Origin: Venturia oleaginea
Taxonomy: Eukaryota; Ascomycota; Dothideomycetes; Venturiales; Venturiaceae
DNA: 64,000 nt
Direction: 5' to 3'
Assembly (NCBI GenBank): GCA_013176395.1
Contig: JABMLP010000002.1
Coordinates: forward strand, 1,364,001-1,428,000
Positions 56,737-64,000 of this stretch are shown here, piece after piece. The position numbers were made by a program, and so were the translations under genes. The first letter of the stretch is position 1, and every line of letters starts with the position of its first letter. The notes beneath the pieces are model-generated. The model saw only the letters and a list, made by a program, of their open reading frames with translations. It made no database searches and had not been told where the DNA came from.

Positions 56737-59670
56737 ATGGCGCCTTCTCTTTCCCTTCGACCTCGCACTAGCGAAACTCGCAATGGCGAGCGTCCACCGA
56801 CGCGGGACCAGGGCGACACCAGCCTGGTTATCCCTAGCAGGACCTCGTCCCTGCATTCCAGAATAACCCAACCTCTCTCCAACACACTGAACGTGAAGCC
56901 AGGTCAAAGGACACCAAAGACTCTGACCCACGCCTATATGGTATGTGGTGTTGGTCGAGAACCTTCGCAATGGGTGAAGGCACCTGCTCCTAGCCAAGGC
57001 AAAATCGGACACATGAAAGGAGCTGTCGGTCAATTCTGGTTGCCAGAGATTCTGGGAAGTAGTCCAAGGTTGGAACAGGATAATGAGATCGCACGATCAC
57101 TACACGCGGCTATGCGAGTGAGTACGATAAAATGTTGCACTCTTACTTGTGGAACTAACACCCTCTAGGCTTGCTTTCCGCACGATGTAGAAATCTGCAC
57201 CGGCCGAAGTCAGCCACATTGCGTTCATCACTCGTTCGTCCTGCAGCAGGACTCGAGTCACACTCTTTATGGAATCGCCTTGCGGGTTTGGTCCCGTGCT
57301 GATGAAAAACGCGCAGAGACCATTCGCGACCTTCGCAAACGTACCGAGTCGGACTACTATGAACAGGCCGACGAGACATATTGGATTCCATACTGCCTTA
57401 GTTTCTTGTCTCGCTATCCTCTTTACAACCTCCTTGGCGACTACCTCCGAGGGATGTGGATTCATTGGAACAAGGCGACAAATCTCTTCCACGCCGAGGA
57501 AGTCTCTCGAATCCTTAGCTTCCCAGCCCCCCGCCTCAATGATCTCGTACGCATTGATATGAAAGACTACGCACTATGCTATCAGTTCCCTTCTTCGCCA
57601 ACCGGCTTCCAGAACTTTGCCATGTGGCCCCTGTTCACCTGCTTGTCTATCCCCAACATTGTTGGCGTTATTGAGGCTGCTGTTTCTCCTACACGCCGCA
57701 TCATTTTCACGAGTCACTACCCGGCGGTGCTCACCATTGCTGCCGAGACTATCAGGTTCTGCGTTCGGGTCTACGAGTGGAGTGGTCTTTACGTACCAGT
57801 TGTTCACGCCCGTCATGTAAAGGAGCTCGTCCAGGAACCTGGTCCATACATCTTGGGAGTCACTGCAGAGTGTCGAACCCTCTTCACCGCACCTACCGAT
57901 GCTTTGGTGGTCGATCTCGATCGCAACTTTGTTCTTACCTCAAGCCCGCCAACCGCCCTCACACCAGGACAGCGGACAAAAATGATCAATCGCCTCACCC
58001 AGGCTTTGAACGGCGAGGTCGCCCCTTCAGGTGTTCCTCAACATCTTCGATCAGCTTACGGAGGAGGAAAGCTCATCCCAGCTGGTCAAATCATTGTTAT
58101 GAGAGGAGAGGTAGAAAGTATTCAGGATCCAGACTGGTGGAACCAAGACACTGTCATGAGTGTCATGGATCACGTCTGCGAAAAGCTAGTAAGTATCCAA
58201 TTGGCTGGGCCACTCTCAAAAGCTAACCTCGCTCAGGGACGCAACACTGGTTTTAAGGCCGTATTCGGTGGTGCGGTCAAGAAGCCCTTGATGACCAAGG
58301 TTTCCATGCGACACCTCAATGAGATTGTTCGCGAGAGGAATCAATACTCGCGCGATGCTATGGAGGCTTGGCAAGACTTCATCAACCTTAAAGGCAGAAT
58401 GGACATGGAACTTACAAAGGTCTCCAAGCGCAACAACTTTCTCGTCGAGGAACTGGAAAGCTGGAAACAACAATTCCTCAAATTCCAGGCCTTTGCCGAG
58501 CAACTCACCAAGGAGACCCAGGACCTCAAAGTTAAGATCGAAAACCACAAGCGCGAGAACCGCCGCCTTACCAACCTCATCGATCAGCAAAAGGACGACG
58601 CTGCTCGTCTCGCCGTTCGTCTTTCAGGCACCGAGAAGCAGCGCGACGACGCCTTGGAAGCACTTGTTCTTCAGCAGGAAATTGCAGAAGAGCTCGAGAG
58701 AGAACGCAAACGAAACAAGAAGGAACTCGGCGCCATGCAGCATACCAGTTCTACTCTTACTCGACAGAGGGACGAGGCTCAGCGCGTCGTGCTACACCTT
58801 CGCGCTCTTATCGATGGTCAAGCCCACCACATGGAACACATTGTCAAGTCTCTCTCCACGGCGCCGGAACTCACCGAGTACATTGAGGAGGGATTCGATG
58901 AAGATGAAGAAGAGCCCAGCCAGACATCTGAACATGTTGAGAACAAGTCGGAGGTTGCTACACGCACGAACAGAATGTCTGGTGTCTTACCCACTCGACC
59001 GCAGTCGCGTCTTGTGACTTCGCGTACAGCTTCGCGCACAGCTTCGCGCACCTTCAGCCGTGTAGGTACCGCGGCAGGCCACCACCTTGATGGCGAGGAC
59101 GTCTCCCCAGATATGGAAGACCGTCTCTTGAGCAACATGTCTAACCGCAAGCGGCTCTCAACAATGAGCATGGCCGACGTGGCTGACCGACATCTTCGTG
59201 ACAAGACCGATGCCATTGCATATATTATCCGAAACATTAGCGAGCAATGCGCCGCCGCGGTGGAGGGTTTACAGTTGGCCCAGAGGGCCGACAACGAAGA
59301 AGAGGACAACCTCAGCCACAAAGGCAGAATCGTTTCTCGCTCAGAGAACGGACAACCTTCAACCGCCCAGGGGAGCGACTTTGGAGACGATCGCTCGGAT
59401 TACCTCGACCCAGCTCGTGGATCTAGCGTACCACCTACCCCGGATCTTGTTCACAACAGATCGAGCACATCTATGAGCATGGCCAGTGCTTCCACGACAC
59501 CAGAGCGCCACAGCTTGCAGCACTACAAGCATCACGATATTCCAGAAATGCCAACCCGTATTGTTGAAGACGACGATGATTATCATGACCAGGAGCCGGT
59601 TAACGAAATATCCACCAAGTACGCCCAAGAAGTTCGAAGGCCCATGGGTAGGATAGCTGGACTTCAGTAG
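56737..59670 (+). CDS. DENN-domain protein (putative Rab guanine-nucleotide exchange factor)
   Basis: Three exons, 56737-57117, 57169-58188 and 58237-59670, give 944 residues. Introns are 51 nt and 48 nt. The second is in frame and would otherwise read as 16 extra residues, but it has GTAAGT, CTAAC and CTCAG. The u-DENN/DENN region (about 65-460) has LGSSPRLEQDNEIARSLHAA, FPHDVEICTGR, QQDSSHTLYGIALRVWSRAD, SIPNIVGVIEAAVSPTRRII and the DALVVDLDRNFV strand. A long coiled coil follows (about 500-665). The tail is Ser-rich, with SRTASRTASRTFSR and DDDDYHDQEP. Role by family: activates Rab GTPases in membrane traffic. The Rab partner cannot be read from sequence. Confidence 0.9.
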
Positions 59671-60262
59671 TCTAAAAATTTGTTCGAGTTGCTGGCTGCG
59701 ATGGTCTCATTTGTCTTGTGCGCTTTGATTCAAATTCCTGCACAAGCCTTGTGGTGAAATGCTTTTCTGCTGTTCATTTTGATACCTTGGGTTGTTGGTG
59801 TTCGGGGTCAAGTCCACTTTTTTTTTTTTTTTTGGATAGAATATTTTAGTCCACCGATCGGGAGCCTTTTTGCTGCCTGTCTTAACCTCTTGTCTATAAT
59901 GTCTCGTTACTTGGTAGAGTCGATTTGCTTGGCCAGTTGAAGATATGCATGAAGGAAGATGTCCACTGATCTCCTTTGTAGATAGTTCGTTGGATGGTCA
60001 ACTGCTTATTCCCATGAAGGTTTATAGCAGTGACTTCTACGTTACGTAGGGTTGGATCAGATTTAGGTCGAAATCAAAATGGACGGAAGTCTTCTTCTTG
60101 ATATTGTCCCTTGCGCATGTTTCGTTTTACTTTCGCTAGCCTCTGGTCCTTTCCCTCTATTCCATCCAGGCCGCCATGGCCGCTCTCACATCTCCTAGCT
60201 CTTAAGTTTATTACTTCAAGGTGAGCAAGTGAGCCTCCATCACGTGCGGTGAATATACCAGC
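59671..60262. other. Intergenic, DENN 3' flank to transposon
   Basis: 592 bp; includes a run of 16 T at 59819-59834. No coding potential recognised. Confidence 0.5.
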
Positions 60263-60264
60263 TA

Positions 60265-61391
60265 ACGTAATTCACTAGCGAGCGGGCCACACCACCGAGC
60301 GGGCCACCGAATCGATCATCTCATCTTTGCAAGCTTACACCACCACAACGCCTTTATTAATCAAGACTATCTATTATACAGAAGATTATCGATATTTAGG
60401 GCAATCGCTCGCAGCATGGTCAAAGCCCTTACATACAAAACAACTAGGTAAACCAAAGCAATTCCCTTGACTTGCACTACTTGATGACGAGGCTGTTGCA
60501 ACAACTGTTTGCTGTATAGGAGCAACACTTGCCTGTATAGGCTGCTGTACAGTATTCTCCATCAGGCCTTGTGCCTCTGCAACTGTAAGTGTTATTTTCT
60601 TTGAGATCTGCTTTTTTTTGACTGCTCTCTTCCTCTTTTGCCTCTCATTCGCTGCTCTCAATTTCTCATTCTCATCTGCCAACAGTCGCTTCAATTGCTG
60701 TAACCCACTCCCGATCGCCTGGCTGTAATTGAGGTGGCTTGCCCCGTCGATCTGAGGTAGTAACGACGCGTGAGGTGCTTGCAATACCCATTGCAAAGCC
60801 AGTCTCATCGAAGTTATAGATATCCTCCTCTTGAATGCCGTATTTCTGAATTGTATTACTCACAAGCCGAAACCAGGCTCCGATAAGCTCTGGATCTTCG
60901 CATTGAGCACGCTGATAATCGTACTTGCGATTGAATCTCGATTGCAGGGTAGGCTGTTGCTTGATGAACCTGGCAGACCAGTTGATACCGATTGAGGCTG
61001 AGGGACCGACGCGTTGTTGAAGCAGTAATTTCGCCGCATTCTGTACTGCACAGACTCGAGCAGGATAGCCTCGATTATCCATTGAGATAATCCATTGAGT
61101 TAAGACTTCTTCCTCTGTGGGAGTAAGTTTGTGGCTGTTTGCGCGCGTTTCGACGCGTGCAACGCGTCCAGAGAGGCGATATTTGAGGGTACTGTATGGT
61201 ACATTATAAGCTAATGCAGCTTGGCAAATAGTTGTGATTTGGCCTTTTTGATAGGCTTGAAGAGCAAGAAGTAATCGACCTTCTTGCTGGGCTTTAGAAG
61301 GCATGAGGTGGTGGTGTAGAGGCTTGCAAAGATGAAATGATCGATTCGGTAGCCCGCTCGGTGGTGTGGCCCGCTCGCTAGTGAATTACGT
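60265..61391. mobile_element. Internally deleted Fot1/pogo-type DNA transposon
   Basis: 1,127 bp with 70-bp terminal inverted repeats, 60265-60334 and 61322-61391, identical at 68 of 70 positions. Both differences are C/T transitions. The ends begin ACGTAATTCACTAGCGAGCG. Inside each TIR the 11-mer GAGCGGGCCAC (GAGCGGGCTAC in the second unit of the right copy) is present twice. TA dinucleotides flank both ends (60263-60264 and 61392-61393), the target duplication of Tc1/mariner/pogo elements. Between the TIRs lies a transposase gene lacking most of its DDE domain, so the copy is non-autonomous. High TIR identity suggests recent movement. Confidence 0.95.
60386..61304 (-). pseudogene. Fot1/pogo transposase with deleted DDE core
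   Basis: The first frame, 61304-60672, gives the N-terminal 210 residues: a psq-type HTH (QITTICQAALAYNVPYSTLK), a CENP-B/Tc5-type HTH (GINWSARFIKQQP region) and the start of the catalytic domain (YNFDETGFAMGI with the first Asp, then REWVTAIEA). The second frame, to 60386, gives the C-terminus: LQQLKRLLADENEKLRAANE, a basic RQKRKRAVKKKQISKK tract and a CCHC zinc knuckle, C-x2-C-x4-H-x4-C (CFVCKGFDHAASDC). The two overlap around CAGCAATTGAA at about 60690-60700, the apparent deletion junction. The remaining DDE acids are gone. It cannot be an active transposase alone. Confidence 0.9.
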
Positions 61392-61393
61392 TA

Positions 61394-62059
61394 CTCAGCC
61401 ACAGGTCCTGCAATACTCGTCCAATCTATCTAGTCAGCCGTGCGTCTCTTTATCTACATACTATGTACATAGTGGTATCTCCTCCAAGATCGATCCAGTT
61501 TCCAAAAAATAGCAATTCGATCTCTCGAACCATTTTACCGCCTCAACACTTCCATCCGATCATCCCAGAGTACACTCGTAGCTCACAAACAAGGATCATA
61601 GAGTAGTGCATGATCGCGACTGTCGCGACATATATAGTACTGTCTGCACAGCCGTTTTCCAATCTATCGATCCTCGGATATCTCCTCCATGGTCGCACAT
61701 CATTACTACTAGTAGTACGAAAGGCCCGTAGACAAGGACAAGGTCTGTAATTGTAGTTCGTCGTTCAGCCCTTTCGGGTTTCAACGTTGGAGACATCATC
61801 CCTGATTATTTGTTTGTTGGTGTGGAAGTGGGAGTGGGAGGAGTGGGTGACGATGCACGAATGACTTCTACTGCATAGTGCATACTCGAGTCTTCCCGGA
61901 ATGTTGTTTTCCTTAGTCTTAGTGGTTCGTGCCCTATAGTCGAATACTTTTTAGGGGTTTTTCTTTTTTTGAATCTCAGATTTTGCGAATTGTGCTGTTG
62001 CTGATTCTTTGATTTCCTTCTTCTCCATTCTCTCAGCCTCTGTCGTAATTCTACTCAAC
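61394..62059. other. Intergenic
   Basis: Short frames only. No repeats or RNA genes recognised. Confidence 0.4.
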
Positions 62060-63120
62060 AGTCCTCACTACCGCAAGATATCAACTTCTCTCCTACTCTC
62101 TACTATCCCTTTCCTCTCTCCTCTCCCTCCACTTCCTCCTCACCGCCATTTTCACCGCACCCCCCGTACAAAGTTCCACAACATCCACGCAAGCCACCTA
62201 CCACGACAACTCCAAAAACTGTACCTGTTATATCCTCGCCTCGGACAACAGCCCCGCCTACTTCTTCCTCTACCACAAATTCTACGATTTCCGGTCCTTA
62301 CCAGTTCCACAAGAACCGCCCCTCGTAACAAAAAACCAACGTTTCGGAACGGAGCCGGCACAAGATCAAGCCGTGTCCAATAGTTCGGCATGGAACCGAG
62401 ATTGAAAGATTCAGAATTGGGGGAAGAAGAGTAGTAGTGATGCACCCGTAGCCATGTAGAATTCAGCGTAGAAAGTTTTCATCGCTTCGTGACACCTTCC
62501 TTCTCTTTCTTTCCTTCGTTGGATACATACCTGTACAACAACGCCCTAACATCACTCCCCCCAAGCAACCGACAACCCCACAAATCTAAACCACCTAACC
62601 CTCCGCACAACCCGCCTGCCCACCTTCCAATCCGCCTCCGAAATTGAAAACCTAGAAGAAGAAGAAACGTCCTCCACGAATCCCTCCATTTCCACGCTCG
62701 CGCAATCAGTCAAAACCCTGCTACACCAGTCCCAGGCACAGTAGCAGGCCTCTTCACCTTCGAAGACGGCACTAACGAATCCGACATCAAAATCCCAATC
62801 AACCGAAGCACCCACAACCTACCGATTTACAGTCAACCCGCCACAAATCTGGAAAGATGACGACGTCCCCGCCGCTTCCAAAGAGATGGATAACCTACCA
62901 CCCTGGAACGAATGCCGCAGCGGATAGATTGGCAGCTTGGAATGAGTCGATGGCCTGTAGATGAATGGTTCGTAGCTGAGAATACTTATTCCGGTCCCCG
63001 AAAACCGTCAGGATTGGTGTTGAATATGTGGTCCGATGGTGGTGTGTGATCGGAGAACATGCCTGTGGGGATTGCAGAGTTGCGGGTCGAGTGGATACAG
63101 GTTTAGTTTAATGCGAGTGG
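62060..63120 (+). pseudogene. Broken GH16-like (concanavalin A-fold) glucanase gene
   Basis: Reading one frame gives a hydrophobic leader (SLLSLHFLLTAIFTAPPVQ), then NCTCYILASDNSPAYFFLYH and KFYDFRSLP, a pattern I know from fungal secreted glucanase-like proteins. In that frame are stops at 62403-62405 (where the family has Trp: SSAWNRD*KIQNWGK) and 62457-62459 (where it has Gln: PVAM*NS). Downstream, in shifting frames, come LTLRTTRLPTFQSASEIEN, GTVAGLFTFEDGTNESDIKI, VNPPQIWKDD, VLNMWSDGG and ENMPVGIAELRVEWIQ. The catalytic ExDxE-like box reads ESDIK, so the last acid has become Lys. Frameshifts and stops occur throughout. A non-functional relic. Confidence 0.75.
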
Positions 63121-63677
63121 AAAAAAGGGGTGGACCAGGTGGGAAGAAGAAAGGTGGAAAGGTGAAGAGGCGGGTACACGATCTTGTGGACGAGAGTTCC
63201 ACTATATTCGAGAAGAGAGATAGCAAAGAAGGGTGTCCAGAAGTTGCATACCTAGGCGCCCCAGGTGCAGCATCAAATCTGGCGTGGCAAAGAGACCAGG
63301 GACGCTTATTCTGCTTGCATGAACTGTCGCTGCTGTAGGCTTTGATGTAGAGCAGAAAAGCCGTAAATAATGTAACAAAACTAATGGACTTCTGGAGGAT
63401 CAGCTAATTCAGTTCCTCCTAAATAGGTGTGGAAGTTCTGATACCCTGAATTCCAGATCCGCAATCCATGATGATCTGACCAGAATAGCGGTGGAGAGGA
63501 CGGCACTGAATTAGAAAGGGTAACAATGTAGAACCAACCATAGCATTATTTCAAGCGCCAAAAGATAAACACGCTAGCGCTCAAAGAGTCCTGGCTGACC
63601 GCTGCCGCCATACAGACCAGAATAAAACAAGATGTGCCAATGACACCCAACCTCACACGATTCCAACTCCGAACCAT
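63121..63677. other. Intergenic, beta-tubulin 3' flank
   Basis: Follows the pseudogene; 63140-63340 may still hold its eroded tail. The rest is the beta-tubulin 3' UTR region. Nothing else supported. Confidence 0.4.
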
Positions 63678-64000
63678 TTACTCCTCACCCTCGAGAGGAG
63701 CCTCCTCATCGTATTCCTCCTCGCCCTCGGAGATGGAAGCCTCCTGGTATTGCTGGTACTCGGAAACGAGATCATTCATGTTGGACTCGGCCTCAGTGAA
63801 CTCCATCTCGTCCATACCCTCACCAGTGTACCAATGCAAAAAAGCCTTACGCCTGAACATAGCAGTGAACTGGTCACCAACACGCTTGAAGAGCTCCTGG
63901 ATGGAGGTGGAGTTACCGACGAAGGTAGAGGACATCTTAAGCCCACGTGGTGGGATGGAGCAGAGAGCAGTTTGGACGTTGTTGGGGATCCATTCGACGA
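63678..64000 (-). CDS. TUB2: Beta-tubulin, C-terminal part (runs off the window)
   Basis: The visible 3' end encodes the last 107 residues. It reads [20 protein letters not shown], then [40 protein letters not shown] and [20 protein letters not shown]. It ends with the acidic tail [17 protein letters not shown]. The match to fungal beta-tubulin is essentially complete. The acidic tail binds microtubule-associated proteins. Residues linked to benzimidazole resistance lie upstream, outside the window. Confidence 0.98.
   Translation of the reverse strand, partial: VEWIPNNVQTALCSIPPRGLKMSSTFVGNSTSIQELFKRVGDQFTAMFRRKAFLHWYTGEGMDEMEFTEAESNMNDLVSEYQQYQEASISEGEEEYDEEAPLEGEE

Noticed and set aside
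62009..62383. 124-codon frame with a signal-like start
   Set aside because: It is out of frame with the clear glucanase-like pseudogene that covers the same DNA, and is Pro/Leu/Arg-rich as shadow frames often are.

Overview
This window is nuclear DNA of a filamentous ascomycete (Pezizomycotina). The evidence is a dense set of multi-exon genes with introns mostly of 48-110 nt, GTAAGT/GTATGT-type donors and CTAAC/CTAAT branch sites, and fungal gene content: Cdc11/Nud1, DASH subunit Dad3, a CFEM protein, Ppn1, Kcs1, a SURNod19 secreted protein and a Fot1/pogo transposon. The C-terminus of beta-tubulin and several Leotiomycete-like proteins suggest Helotiales/Leotiomycetes. That placement is inferred from protein flavour only. 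Exon structures were worked out by eye from splice sites, reading frame and family conservation.

Layout. 1-6.6 kb: 3' end of an unknown gene, DAD3, mitochondrial ribosomal protein uS5m back to back with TRM2, and a CmcJ/NvfI-type oxidoreductase. 8.4-18 kb: the large SIN scaffold Cdc11/Nud1, divergent from a large C2H2 nuclear protein. 20-26.9 kb: a secreted SURNod19 protein, an omega-type GST, a basic DNA-binding-like protein just upstream of it, and a PPPDE (DeSI) peptidase. 27.4-37.3 kb: IP6 kinase Kcs1, a decaying membrane-protein gene and endopolyphosphatase Ppn1, all on the minus strand. 38.3-44.6 kb: a CFEM GPI protein and two related histidine/charge-rich hydrophilic proteins head to head. 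45-59.7 kb: housekeeping genes (Spartan protease, TBC RabGAP, three-LIM paxillin-like protein, Bcd1, DENN protein). 60.3-61.4 kb: an internally deleted Fot1/pogo element with 70-bp TIRs. 62-63.1 kb: a broken GH16-like pseudogene. The window ends in the 3' part of beta-tubulin.

How the genes relate. Most are independent housekeeping genes and fungi do not use operons. Functional themes are polyphosphate/inositol pyrophosphate (Kcs1, Ppn1), mitosis/cytokinesis (Dad3, Cdc11, paxillin-like LIM, beta-tubulin), translation/RNA (uS5m, Trm2, Bcd1) and Rab traffic (TBC, DENN).

Most notable observations: likely dual-start targeting of Trm2; a 16-bp tandem duplication that breaks a membrane-protein gene; linkage of KCS1 and PPN1; a head-to-head pair of related hydrophilic proteins; a CCHC zinc knuckle on a DDE-deleted pogo transposase; and a GH16-like pseudogene whose visible inactivating changes are transitions. 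I did not find a clearly new multi-gene system.
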